NCBI GenBank assembly: GCA_029948255.1
Contig: JALIZF010001825.1
Coordinates: forward strand, 620,001-684,000
Source of the DNA: Telmatactis stephensoni
Taxonomy: Eukaryota > Cnidaria > Anthozoa > Actiniaria > Isophelliidae
Direction of reading: 5' to 3'
Length of the DNA stretch: 64,000 bases
The notes under the pieces are model-generated. The model saw only the letters and a program-made list of their open reading frames with translations. It did not search any database and had not been told where the DNA came from. The first letter of the stretch is position 1. Each line of letters begins with the position of its first letter. The position numbers and the translations under genes are program-made. Shown here one piece after another: positions 46,760-57,239 of the stretch.

Positions 46760-47020
46760 AATTTAAAAATTAAACGAGACTTACCTGGAAGTTGAAGTTT
46801 GATTGTAATTCTACCGAGTTACAGAGTGCTGAGAGATTACATGAGATAGCAAGCGCATGCGCCAATCAGTTTTAGAAGACTGAATGTACGTGTTACCCTT
46901 CAAGGTATCCCTACATGGGTGGGTAAGGGTTATGGGCATGTAATCTCTCAGCACTCTGTAACTCGGTAGAATTACAATCAAACTTCAACTTCCAGGTAAG
47001 TCTCGTTTAATTTTTAAATT
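46760..47020. repeat. 84-bp perfect palindrome abutting DIRS element
   Basis: Arms 46760-46843 and 46937-47020 are exact reverse complements, separated by 93 bp. Each arm holds a variant of the DIRS terminus (ATTCTACCGAGTTACAGAGT), and the left arm continues into GATAGCAAGCGCATGCGCCA, which also occurs at the element's 5' end. The right arm shares its last 4 bp with the element's inverted terminal repeat. It resembles fused terminal sequences of a second DIRS variant. Confidence 0.9.
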
Positions 47021-47187
47021 CTACCTCGTTACCGTGCTGAGAGATCCCATGAGATTTTAAAGCAACACGGACATGAAGCCCAAAATGCTGCATTTAAAGG
47101 CTATGACATACAGTATATACACAGACATGAAGCCCAAAGTGCTCTATTTATTGTCTATTCAAAGCACTATACATATCAAGATATATC

Positions 47188-48357
47188 TTATGCATCTGAC
47201 AACACTGATTTTGCATAAGTGGAAACACTAGCTATAGGCTTTTTATAATATCGAGCAAAGCAGCATTCAGATGACCATCCTGCAATCTTCAAGATGTCAT
47301 CTAGATTAGCAGACGCCCTACTGGCTGCTGAAGTAGAAGCTGCCCTGGTACTGTGGGGAGAGTAGATAGATATATTGATTCCAGCTTGAGCCATAACTTC
47401 TCGCACCCACCTAGTTATAGTATCTCTACTTACAGGTTTGTAAGGTTTTACATAACTTATAAGTAACTTTGAGTTAGTGTTATCTCTAAGAGCTTTGGTT
47501 CTTGCAATATATTCTCTCAATGTAGTAACAACGCAAATACATGACTTTTCAAAAGGTTCAAGAACAACCCGAGGGTTAGGTAATCCTGGTTTGCTTTGTT
47601 TAACATGGTCTGAAATAACAAAAGTAACTTTGTTCTGAGACTCAAACATGTTTTTAACATCTAACATATGAATAGTCTGGCCCCTCTGGCCAGTAACTAA
47701 TAATAATAACATGACAAGCTTGAGGGTAAGCTGTTTCAGAGTTAATGTCTCAACTGGGTGAAGTGTACCCAAGTACTTTAGTACTACTTGAACATCCCAT
47801 ATTTCCTTGTACTTTGACCTGGGTGGTCTGGATTGAAAAATCCCCTTGAGTAAGCGTTGAACAAGTGGGTGTTGTCCAACACTCTTTCCATCAGCTACTG
47901 TGACATATGTAGAAATTGCACTTCTTGCAGTGTTAATAGCACTGTATGTAAGTCCCTGTTTGTAAAGCTCAGAGAAGAAATCAAGAACCTGTCCTATAGA
48001 TGGCTGAAAATGATTGACTTTCCTTTCAGCACAAAAAAGTGTCCACTTTTTAAGGTAGCTTGAATATTGTTTTTTGGTACCTTCTCTCCATGATTGCATG
48101 AGTAATCTGGCAGCTGCCTCTGATACTCCCTTTGCTTGATAGTGTTCCCTGACAATGAACATGCCATCATCTGGAGTTTGTTCTTCAAGGGGTGTTGAGC
48201 TCCTGAGTGTGGGAGAGTGAGCAGATCTTTCTGATGTGGGAGCATCAGAGGAGCTGCTACAAGGAGGCTGAGTACTTGGGGCCACCACACCTGTGTGGGC
48301 CAGACAGGAGCTATCAACAATGCATTTCCTTGTTCCTTCTCTAACTTCTGGAGACAT
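47188..48357 (-). CDS. DIRS tyrosine recombinase
   Basis: Phage-integrase-like recombinase that would insert the circular element DNA. The open frame extends to 48372, but that codon is TTG; the first ATG is at 48357, giving about 389 residues. The N-terminal third is Ser/Pro-rich and overlaps the RT frame. The central SAM-like core-binding region includes SWREGTKKQYSSYLKKW. Catalytic marks in order: Arg in LVTGQRGQTI, Lys near ISDHVKQSKPG, the HSTRAASTSAA box, GWSSE, and the nucleophile Tyr in FARYYKKP. All are present, so activity is plausible. Confidence 0.9.
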   Translation of the reverse strand: MSPEVREGTRKCIVDSSCLAHTGVVAPSTQPPCSSSSDAPTSERSAHSPTLRSSTPLEEQTPDDGMFIVREHYQAKGVSEAAARLLMQSWREGTKKQYSSYLKKWTLFCAERKVNHFQPSIGQVLDFFSELYKQGLTYSAINTARSAISTYVTVADGKSVGQHPLVQRLLKGIFQSRPPRSKYKEIWDVQVVLKYLGTLHPVETLTLKQLTLKLVMLLLLVTGQRGQTIHMLDVKNMFESQNKVTFVISDHVKQSKPGLPNPRVVLEPFEKSCICVVTTLREYIARTKALRDNTNSKLLISYVKPYKPVSRDTITRWVREVMAQAGINISIYSPHSTRAASTSAASRASANLDDILKIAGWSSECCFARYYKKPIASVSTYAKSVLSDA

Positions 48358-49982
48358 CTGGAGATGAGACAAAATGGGGGAAATATGTAAACAAACTTAT
48401 CACCCCAAGAGATAGAGAATGCATCTACATGCATAGCTCCTGGATCTGGTTTCCAGGAGACATACTTTGGCAACTGGTTGTTTAGCCTTGATGCAAAAAG
48501 ATCAATCTCTGGAGTTCCAAGTTTGTCAGTAATCTTGGCAAAGATTTCTGGCTTTAAATGCCACTCAGTTCTCACATTAAATACCCTAGATTGTTTATCA
48601 GCTTCCACATTGAGAACACCTGGAAGGTGGCATGCAGTTAACCAGATATTGTTTTGCATGCAGAGCATCCACAGGGATTTTGTAAGTGAATTACACTCAA
48701 TGGATTTTGTACCTCCCATTGCATTTATATAGCAAACTGTAGTAGAATTATCACTTTTAATAGCAACATGGTGTCCCTTTAGTAAAGAGAGGAATGATTT
48801 CACCCCAAAGAATACTGCTAGAATTTCAAGTTCATTGATATGCTTTTGTTTCTCTTCAGGGGACCACATACCCTGTGCTGCCTTTCCATTACACACTGCC
48901 CCCCACCCTGTTTTTGAGGCATCTGTTGTCATTTCAATATCTGGGTTGCTAATGGAAACACTCTTATAAGCTCCTGGTAGGTGAGCAACCCACCAATTCA
49001 GATCACTTCTAGAGTCATTTGACAATGTCATGGGTGCTTCAAAGTTTCCATTATTAAGTTTCAAAGCCTTATTCTTATCTATTTCTATGTTTCTATAGAA
49101 CAGGGGCCCATATTGGACTCCTGGCAGAGAAGATACTAATAGCCCAATAATTTGAGCAACCTCTCTTATAGTGGTCAACCTTTTCTTTAACAGTAGTTGG
49201 CAGGCTGAGACTATTTTGTCTGCTTTTTCAGGTGTAAGATATACTCTCATCTGAACAGAATCTAAGATAAAGCCAAGAAAGGACAACTTTTGACAAGGTT
49301 GCAACACTGACTTTTCAGAATTTATAATGAACCCCAATGACTCAAAGAGCCTCTGTGTGGCCAAAATGTTGTTGGTGCATTCCGCAACTGAGGACCCCTG
49401 TATATAAGAGTCATCAATATACCCTACATTTAGGTATCCCTGACTACGCAGAGTAGAATACACTGGCTTTAAGAGTTTTGTGAAATATCTCGGTGCTGAT
49501 GCAAGTCCATTTGGAAGACAAGTATATTGAAAAAGGTTGTTTCTCCAAATGAATCTTAAAAATTTTCTGTGTTCTATTGCTACAGGCACAGTATAATATG
49601 CATCAGTGAGGTCTATGGAACCCATATAACAGTTTTTCTTCATTAATTGTATGGCACATGTTAGGCTCTCCATTTTGAAATGGATGTACTCTATTGACTC
49701 ATTGAGTCCTTTCAGATTGAGAATCATTCTATAAGAGCCATTTTTCTTTTTCCTAAGGAAAATGTTAGAAATAAACTGAGTGTCAATGGGGATAGCTTTT
49801 TCAATTACCCCTTTCTCTAGTAATCGGGTTACTTCACAATCAATTATTTCAGCCTCATTAGGGCTAAATCTCATAGATGGTATAGGATAGTTTTGCTTTG
49901 GGGTTTCAATAAATTCAAGATGGCAGTGTTGCACCATGTCTAATATTTTCTTGTCTGAGGTAAGGTTTGTCCAAGCTGACAA
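47994..49982 (-). CDS. DIRS reverse transcriptase/RNase H
   Basis: About 660 codons without a stop. The 5' end of the frame is a TTG codon, and the first in-frame ATG is at 49937, so expression may rely on a frameshift or re-initiation after gag, whose stop is only 65 nt upstream. Reverse transcriptase marks: FRKKKNGSYRM-type motif (IFLRKKKNGSYRMILN), GSIDLTDAYY, CLPNGLASAPRYF, and catalytic YIDDSYI. RNase H marks: TTDASKTGWGA, NELEILAVFF, IKSDNSTTVCYIN. The C-terminal part contains TPEIDLFASRLNNQLP, as in DIRS polyproteins. Its last 360 or so bases overlap the recombinase in another frame. Confidence 0.92.
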   Translation of the reverse strand: MSAWTNLTSDKKILDMVQHCHLEFIETPKQNYPIPSMRFSPNEAEIIDCEVTRLLEKGVIEKAIPIDTQFISNIFLRKKKNGSYRMILNLKGLNESIEYIHFKMESLTCAIQLMKKNCYMGSIDLTDAYYTVPVAIEHRKFLRFIWRNNLFQYTCLPNGLASAPRYFTKLLKPVYSTLRSQGYLNVGYIDDSYIQGSSVAECTNNILATQRLFESLGFIINSEKSVLQPCQKLSFLGFILDSVQMRVYLTPEKADKIVSACQLLLKKRLTTIREVAQIIGLLVSSLPGVQYGPLFYRNIEIDKNKALKLNNGNFEAPMTLSNDSRSDLNWWVAHLPGAYKSVSISNPDIEMTTDASKTGWGAVCNGKAAQGMWSPEEKQKHINELEILAVFFGVKSFLSLLKGHHVAIKSDNSTTVCYINAMGGTKSIECNSLTKSLWMLCMQNNIWLTACHLPGVLNVEADKQSRVFNVRTEWHLKPEIFAKITDKLGTPEIDLFASRLNNQLPKYVSWKPDPGAMHVDAFSISWGDKFVYIFPPFCLISRCLQKLEKEQGNALLIAPVWPTQVWWPQVLSLLVAAPLMLPHQKDLLTLPHSGAQHPLKNKLQMMACSLSGNTIKQREYQRQLPDYSCNHGEKVPKNNIQATLKSGHFFVLKGKSIIFSHL

Positions 49983-50047
49983 ATAAAATCTTAGCCTGCC
50001 AGCAACCTTTAAGTTTCTTACCTCTGGGTTGGTTTCAGTTTGGTTGT

Positions 50048-51370
50048 CTAGTGTTGGTTCTTTTGACCACTTTTCTTCCCCCCTTCCCTCTTGCTGGGGA
50101 AGGGGCGGTTGTAGTTTTTTGATCCTGAGTATTTGTATGGGTATCTCTTCCCATACTTGTCTGAAGCACTGGTATCCCTGGACCTTTTGTAGCCATCTTT
50201 TCGCTCTCTACTAATCTTTGAAGTAATCCGATTGGTGTCGGTTATATCTTTAACAGCTTTGGGTAAATCATCTCCAAATAACTCAGTAGTTATAGGATTT
50301 GATGGGGCACATAAGTAGCGGTAACTAGTGTGAAGCTCTGGTTTCAGGGCTTCTCTACGTCTTATGTTGACTTCTATGTTGGCATTGGCCAGTAACTGCA
50401 CACCATCCATAAGGGTGTCCACAATTTTTTCTTTTGGTGGCATTTCTGATTTGTTTAGTACTTCATTGATCACTTGGACCACAGCAGTTATGCCTTTTAC
50501 TAGTGCTTTTTGAGCCTTTTGGAGCTTTATGTCTCCTGTCCTTGCCTTCTCTGAGATGTTGTTCCATATCGCTGAATTGACTTTGGTTTCGGTCAAGATT
50601 TCACAGTTTTTTGGCTTGGGGTAGCGTTTCTTAATTTCGTTGAGCTTTTCCTCATTCGTCTTTTCCCCCAAGAGGTTTTTGAGGATTTTGGCCAAACCTG
50701 CATTAATGTCAGGTCCATCTTGATCAGTAACGTTGTACTGCTTTTCTAGCTGACTAAGTATGGCATTGCTTTCCTCGCTTAAGGAAGCACCATCGCCATC
50801 AGATTTTTGCCTCTTTGGGGCCGGTGGCTCTGTGTCACTGGCACTCTCTTCCTCCGATTCAGAGTCAGAGCTAGACAAATCCTCGTGTCGACCACCTTGG
50901 TACTCGTTTTTGTCTTTAAGTAGTTTTCCTAAGTTAAGGAATCCTTTATTCATGCTAGCCGCCAAGCTGGAAAGCGAGTCTTTAAAGACTTGAGCGATGT
51001 TTTCGCCTGACGTTGAGCTTTCATTCGACGAGCTGCCATGGTTCTCGGCCAGCTTTGGTGACCCTTTTGGCGCGCTTTTTTCCCTTGTAGATTTTTTCGA
51101 GGTCTTTCTTCCTGTAGGAGTTTCGCTGGACTTCTGCCCAGGGTCTTTGCTTTCAGTATCACTTTTGAGTGATTTTGTGGGATCTTTGGTCCCGTTTGCC
51201 TGAGTTTTTGCATTTGGCGTTTTGCCGCCTTTGCCATTGCTGCCATTCATGGTAGCTGTGGACTGTTCTGTTCGTTTTCCTTTGGGTTCTGGCTGCCATT
51301 TGCTCAAAAGACAGCCTCTGCCGTCGTCTTTTTCCTTTGATTTATCTTGCGAGTCTTTAGAACCCGACAT
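50048..51370 (-). CDS. DIRS gag-like protein
   Basis: 440 residues from a true ATG at 51370. Highly charged and low-complexity at the start (KGKRTEQ, STREKSAPKG), with an acidic stretch SSSDSESEEESASDTEPP. The middle is more globular and helix-prone (LEKQYNVTDQDG, ILKNLLGEKTNEEKLNEI). The C-terminus is very basic (KRYPYKYSGSKNYNRPFPS), fitting RNA binding; no CCHC knuckle is seen. Assigned as gag from its position ahead of RT. Confidence 0.8.
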   Translation of the reverse strand: MSGSKDSQDKSKEKDDGRGCLLSKWQPEPKGKRTEQSTATMNGSNGKGGKTPNAKTQANGTKDPTKSLKSDTESKDPGQKSSETPTGRKTSKKSTREKSAPKGSPKLAENHGSSSNESSTSGENIAQVFKDSLSSLAASMNKGFLNLGKLLKDKNEYQGGRHEDLSSSDSESEEESASDTEPPAPKRQKSDGDGASLSEESNAILSQLEKQYNVTDQDGPDINAGLAKILKNLLGEKTNEEKLNEIKKRYPKPKNCEILTETKVNSAIWNNISEKARTGDIKLQKAQKALVKGITAVVQVINEVLNKSEMPPKEKIVDTLMDGVQLLANANIEVNIRRREALKPELHTSYRYLCAPSNPITTELFGDDLPKAVKDITDTNRITSKISRERKDGYKRSRDTSASDKYGKRYPYKYSGSKNYNRPFPSKREGGKKSGQKNQH

Positions 51371-51656
51371 TGGTATGATTTAGACGGATTTTCGGGCAAT
51401 TTTCCTTTGTTCAAATACATGAACAACTTCACTGACCGGCGACAGACGTTGCACTGATTGGCGCATGCGCTTGCTATCTCATGGGATCTCTCAGCACGGT
51501 AACGAGGTAGAATTACCTGTTCATACTAAAAATTATTTTTGGACACGTTATGAAAATATGACTCCCTCCACAACTATTTGATGAATGTCAAAGAACCTCG
51601 TAAGAGTACAAAAGTAGGTCTTATATAAAGGAACTTATCAAGTTCCCTATTCTTAC

Positions 51657-54600
51657 CGTTCTCGTACTTTTCAACACAATATCCAGCTTTCCAGGCCAAG
51701 TTCAGTTTCTTGAGCTTGTACACGTAATAGTTTTTGCAGTTACGTACCGAGATAACCACTTTAGAGTGACAACATTGCCCGTTATTATGGAAACAGACCT
51801 CTCTCTTGACAATACCTTCCTTGACAGCTGGGACCTGATTTTGAAGGTGGCCTGTCATCTTTGTTCCACATCGATGTTCAGGAGTACATTTAGTTGCTAT
51901 TCGATAATACCCATCTCTACCTTTGAATGCGTACCATTCATTCTCGTTGAGGTTGCTAAACGCGTCATTAAAATTAGTTGTAACAGTAGAGGCGAGGAAT
52001 GAATCGCCTGGTAGAATGGAGTGCTTGATGCAAATTTCAATGGAATCTATAAGATAAGATGTAATTAGTTCATTAAGGCGCGATGGATATCAGCGTACCC
52101 AACCACTACGACATCAGTAAAAGCAAAAGATTTAGTGGTGTTTCCTCCTTCTGAGGCAACCTTGTACCAAGGGCCCAGTCCCTTCGCCCCACCCCCAACG
52201 AAGGGAAAGGGCCCTGGCGTTTGAGGTAAGGAATAAAAAATAAATGTACATGCTTTGTATATAGTGGAAGAGCACTTAGCTATAAAGCTAGTTTCCAAGG
52301 CACTCCATTCAAATAATCACAACTAAATCTTACAAATAAAGGGTTAAATTCTTCACACGCTTCAGAACCCGCTTGTCATCTAAAGAACACGAATTCCAGT
52401 GGAAGATCCTGTTTGTAGTACAGAGCTATTGGAAAAGGAAAATCATAGAAGGGTTCGCCATCCAGCAGAAAGCACTCATTCTGATGATGACCACCAGGTC
52501 GAAAACGTTTAAACTTTTATGAAGACTTTTAGCCTTTTATTTGTAAATATAAATGGTTAAGAATCGGCAAACCAGTTGGCTATTTACAAGCATGGTCGAG
52601 AAACTGAATTTGAACATGGCGAACTCGGAACAAACTAGTTTTAGCTAGTGGCCAGAGCGGGACCAGAAAATACTATTCGTTCTCCCATGCAACTCGTCAT
52701 ATTAACATTATATTGGGTGGATCACATCTCTAGGAACGTTGTAGAGAAGGGAAAGAAAAAAAAAAAAAATAGGAGAGGGGAAGGGCGAAGAAGTGATTAT
52801 TTTTCTGCCTTGAAACAAATGCAAAATTTAGGCGAGCTCCTTGATTCAGTTTGCCTCTTGGAAGAGAGTGGTGGATATTCTGGCGGAAGCACCATTAACT
52901 TTCAGTTTTGTCTTGTCCTGTTTTTCCTTATACTTTTCCAAGAAGAAATAACTGAAAAGAATTACACTAACCTTTCACTTCAAGGTGAAGAGTTTTCAGG
53001 TTCGTCCCAAGTTTATTAGTGACGTTGCACGTGTAAAATCCCTGGTTCTTGTCTTTTGTTACATTTTGAAGAACAAGTTTGTTGTCATTGCTGCTCTGAA
53101 TCATGTGACCTTTATATGACCACGTGAACGTCACGGGCCAATCACCGACAGCTTTACAGTCTAAAGTGACGTCTTCCTGTTGGTAAGTAATGATGCTGGA
53201 AGAACTGTATTGGTTGATAAAGACAGGAGCGCCCAGGGGTCCTATAACAAGCCAAAATGTTTTCATGTTAATTTTTTGACTCAATTATATAATTTCGACC
53301 CTGTTATCCCAAATTCTAAGGGAATGATCGATCATTTGAGATACAATTGAGTCCGAACTAAAAGCACATGCGCAATATATATGAATTGAACTGGACTTGT
53401 CATATCAAGAGCATTTATGGCGATGATCGCCATAGCAACGGTAACTATAGAATTGTTTCCATATCAAGAGTATTTCTGGCGAAGATTGCCATAGAAACTG
53501 TCAGCTATTGATTTGTTTCGAATAGCAATAATAACTATGGACTTCCTGAAATATCAAGAATATTCTATGGCTATGATGGCATAGCAACGGTAACTTTGGA
53601 CTTGTTGCAAAAACAATAATATTTAGGACGACGATCGCCATAGCAACGGTAACTATGGGCCTGTTGTCATGGCAACGGTAACTATGGGCCTGTTGTCATG
53701 GCTTTGGAGCATAGTAAACACACGACGCATTACGAAGAGTAAGTGATGACTGATCAAATTCTAAGTTCTCAAAAATCCTTCAATTCCAAATAATTCAGAG
53801 TTTGATCAAAGGTCACTTAAAGTTCGTTTTTGCATGGATGCCGTGAGTTTTGTTACCATTACGGCGTCCAATAACCGATGCTCTTAGGCAAAGGTGTTGA
53901 GGTTGGATATACCAGTCCACTGCGTGTATTTTGATGTAGCGAGCTTTGACGTCCCTCTTGAATGTTCTTGTAGCGTAACCAGTTTTACCACTGTTGCCTT
54001 CAAAGACCTTTTGATTCAATATATCATCAAATGAAAAAATGAATAATCTAAAACCAAACACGCAGATAATTGATAGCAATATCAGGAGATAGTAGAGTCA
54101 AGAGCCTGTAACCAAGAAAGACTCCATATGCGAGCCCTCATACAAACCCTCTCAAACCCTCTGGAGCTGAAAGCAACATGATACTTCAGTTTGATCTATT
54201 TTGAACTATTTTTTGGACTCTTTCCAGTCTCCTTCAGTTATTTCGAACGTCTGCTGTTGATAGGGAATACATGCTACGTATCTGTAGTATTTAAAGAATT
54301 TCACTGCGCGAATGACTGTTGGTGAAAAACAGTTCCGCAATGACCCAAAAGTAGGATAACGCGTCGCGTCGCGAGTCTCGTTCTCTGTTTTTCCTGTTGT
54401 GGAGTTTTTCTTTGTAATCATACAAAGAATGAACCAGATCGGACAAGCATGTGAACCTGCAATTGAACGACTAACGAATAAATAACAACTATAATTATGA
54501 TATCTACATCCACTGGATATGAGCAATCGCGCACTCTGATTGGTTCCTCTACTACTAGGCTATCAGCTCATATACCGTGAGTAGAGAATTACTCAATAAA

Positions 54601-55756
54601 ATTAGCAAAACTGAAATTCCTGTTTAATTACACATTTTCACTCTTATTTGTTAAGACTTTTCAGCCAAATTATAGCAAGTGTTCATTGTTGTTTGCCGTG
54701 GTCGGGGGTTGACAGCACATTGAAGAAAAAATCCTGTGTACTGAACCTCGACTACTTTGCTATTAATGTGTCCACAGCAACCGAGTATAGTTCTTCTGCC
54801 AATATGCATGAGGAAATATTTTGATCCAAACAGTCTGCGGAGTGTACGCGTATAGAAGAACTGACATTTTCATACACGAAGCTGAATTGAATTTTTGTCT
54901 TGAAAACGTCCAATCTGCTTCAATTTCAAATTACTCCTGTATTGAGTGGCAAGTTTTCGGACTAGAAATTGATCCTTCTGTAACTTTCTTGTAGATAAAT
55001 CTCAGAATTGATTACAAAATTTCAATGAACTTTCTTTGTTGTAAAATGACTCCTTCGACTAAATGTACAAAGTTTATTTGTTACAAAGTTTCATATCTAG
55101 CGCATGTAGATATAATAAAATAATTATTCCACTAAATCTCGTAGAACATGGCTATATAATAGCCAACTCAGCGCATCGCGTCTCGTCGGCTATGAGCTCA
55201 TGTACGATTATTTCGTGGAATAATTGTTACGTTAGTGAATAACAAATGAAAAACGGACTTTTATCGAGGCATGGAAACAATTGCCCATTTCTATGAAATG
55301 CAAACCTGAAACTGTTTGTTGTTTTATGAGTGACATTCCATTACGTTACTTACCTTCTCCAGTGACGTCACATCCTCTTTGTAGAAAACCCATGTCACGC
55401 TATCAAGGCTATAAGATATCTAATTATCAGAGATTACATAAAATATTAATTTTAGACCAACCAATGGACTTGTTGTTGGGTAAGCTTTACCTTGTACTTT
55501 GTTATCCAACGTGCATGAACACTGTAAAGTCCCAAAGGTTGCGTTACGATACCCGTGACAAGCATTACGTGACCCAAATCAAATTGCAACCAATGTTCTC
55601 CGTGAAGCGTCTTTGGACACCAAGCAAGGACATTATGTGGATAGTTAAGCCGACCCATTTCTGGACGGTGGGTTTCATCATGGTACGACGATGCTGTAAT
55701 TTGGTTGTCTGGTATTTCTTGTTTCTCGAAGTCAATTCCAAGATCTGCAGGAGAGG
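51657..55756 (-). CDS. Discoidin (F5/8C) - Ig - D8C extracellular protein, four exons
   Basis: Exons 55756-55491, 54007-53863, 53241-52972 and 52046-51657 join with matching phases (entry phase 1, then 0, 1, 1, exit 1). Exons 1-2 make a discoidin domain: IPDNQITASSYHDETHRPEM, HGEHWLQFDLGHVMLVTGI, VFEGNSGKTGY, RYIKIHAVDWY. The Cys pair that usually closes the fold is absent at both ends (ASPADLGI at the start, LRASVIGR at the end). Exon 3 is an I-set Ig domain (VTLDCKA, FTWSYKG, GFYTCNVTNKLG). Exon 4 is a D8C module as in uromodulin-related proteins: CTPEHRCGTK, VKREVCFHNNGQCCHS, ISVRNCKNYYVYKL, AGYC. Secreted or cell-surface adhesion role is expected. The open exit phase means at least one more exon; a DIRS element lies just beyond. 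Upstream exons may be at 61011 and 62593. Confidence 0.8.
52047..52971. other. Intron between Ig and D8C exons
   Basis: Contains an A-rich run near 52753-52770 and no recognised element. Short open frames on the plus strand are unsupported. Confidence 0.4.
53400..53702. repeat. ~60-bp tandem repeats with self-complementary cores
   Basis: Four to five diverged units with ATATCAAGAGTATTT and GCCATAGCAACGGTAACTAT. Cores such as GGCGATGATCGCC are palindromic. The last two partial units (CAACGGTAACTATGGGCCTG) are identical and 31 bp apart. It lies in the intron between the discoidin and Ig exons. Confidence 0.8.
54505..54575. repeat. Inverted copy of repeat at 11378-11456
   Basis: ACATCCACTGGATATGAGCA and CTGATTGGTTCCTCTACTAC match the reverse complement of the segment near 11.4 kb. 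In an intron. Confidence 0.7.
55121..55228. repeat. Small hairpin element
   Basis: TAATTATTCCACTAAAT at the left and ATTTCGTGGAATAATTGTTA at the right are approximate inverted copies. The interior has GAGCTCAT and GGCTATATAATAGCC palindromes. Confidence 0.55.
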
Positions 55757-57239
55757 CTGAAAAACAAACCACGTTGTCATAGTAACAATAATTCTTTTGC
55801 TATTGGTATTAAATAGCTGTAACGTTATTACTGGTTGCCATGGCAAACCAGGCAAAGTCTGGGTCGCGTGTCTCCGTTTTCAACTCGTGGATTGCAGATC
55901 CACGAGTTATAGGGGCTAATATGCAAATGTGTCACTCACCAACTCACTCACTCACTCGCTCGCGCATTGTTAAATTATGTTACTGCGCATGGTTGACGTG
56001 GTTGAAGGCAGGCCGAGAGTAACGTGGGCTCTGGGTACGCAGCAGCTATCGTGTTCTAGCTCTTTTCTATTCCGGAACTCCTGTGTTACTGAATTACAAC
56101 AACCAGTAGTTAATAAGGAAATCGACAAATATCTAGCTGCACGTGGTCTAAGGAAATATAGGAGTAAAGAGGACAAGATTAAAACCGTAACGTGCCACGT
56201 ATTGCGGGAAAATGACATCAATGAAATGAAAGAGAAAGTGGGAGATGACAGGCTCGATGTTGGATACTGACAAGTCAGACGAAGATTATGTAATGGTACG
56301 TTCGGCAGTGACGGTGAATAAGCAAGGTAGGATGTACATATCAAAGTTTGTAGAAATTTTCATTTCGCATATTTTGGTATTATGTTTGGAGGGGTCCTGA
56401 ATTTTTTAAACGATCTAAGGGTAGCCTCCTACGCAGACGTTATTAGTCTCGATCCAGTAAATTTTGTGGCGAGGGAAATTTATTGGATCGACGGGTTGGG
56501 GTCTGGAACTTTTTTTGTATTAGAGACGTCGACATTTTCTCCTCCAGCCCCTCCTCCGACTTAAAACAGGACTGGTCCCTAAGCGAATTCAGTATGCCTT
56601 TTGTTCATATAAACATCAAAGAAAAAATCGCGCGAGTAGTTATTGTGTCAGTCAGAACGGAGAAATTTCTGATTAGTATAAAAGGAGTAATTTAATAAAC
56701 TGGTATAATATCAATTAAGTAATATTTCACTTAAGGAATATAAAACGCGCGCGCATGTTTCTGTTCTGTGATATAAACACGATAGAAGATGTAGAGCAAG
56801 AGAAAAGCAAGCTTAGGAACACGAGGCGTTTTTTGAGCGAGCCATATCTCTGTCCTCTGATATAAACATGGTAGCCAGCCAATCAGCGCGCACGTTATAT
56901 CTCAAATATTTTATAATAAGAAATATAATACGACATTGATCATAATTTAAACTAACAAAGAGAATTTTAAAAGGTCAACGAGTACGTAATACAAGACAAT
57001 GTGTATTATATCGTCATGTAGCTAGGGATTCGCAAAGATCAGTCAAGAAGCTGAAGGCTTGTTTTCGGAAATGCTGACTAAACAGCCCAATAGAAATGTA
57101 TTAATGTTGATTAATAAGCGTTAAGAAACGGGTAGGAATTTCGAACCTTTGGGTATAGAATAGGACTTAACTAATAACTAGAGAGTATGGCGGGTCATGC
57201 AAAGCAGGCAAGCATCTTGTTTCATCAAAATGTATCGGT

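Larger units (their letters stand above)
47017..51514 (-). mobile_element. DIRS-like tyrosine-recombinase retrotransposon, apparently intact
   Basis: Order on the minus strand is gag (51370-50048), reverse transcriptase/RNase H (to 47994) and tyrosine recombinase (to 47188), typical of DIRS-type retrotransposons. These integrate through a circular intermediate without target duplication. Perfect 39-bp inverted terminal repeats lie at 47017-47055 and 51476-51514 (core CTACCTCGTTACCGTGC). All three frames are open and catalytic motifs are present, so the copy may be young. It lies 143 bp downstream of the last D8C exon of the neighbouring minus-strand gene. Confidence 0.92.

Noticed and set aside
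55281..55760. Plus-strand 159-residue frame
   Set aside because: Antisense of the discoidin N-half exon, which has clear domain motifs and splice sites on the minus strand.
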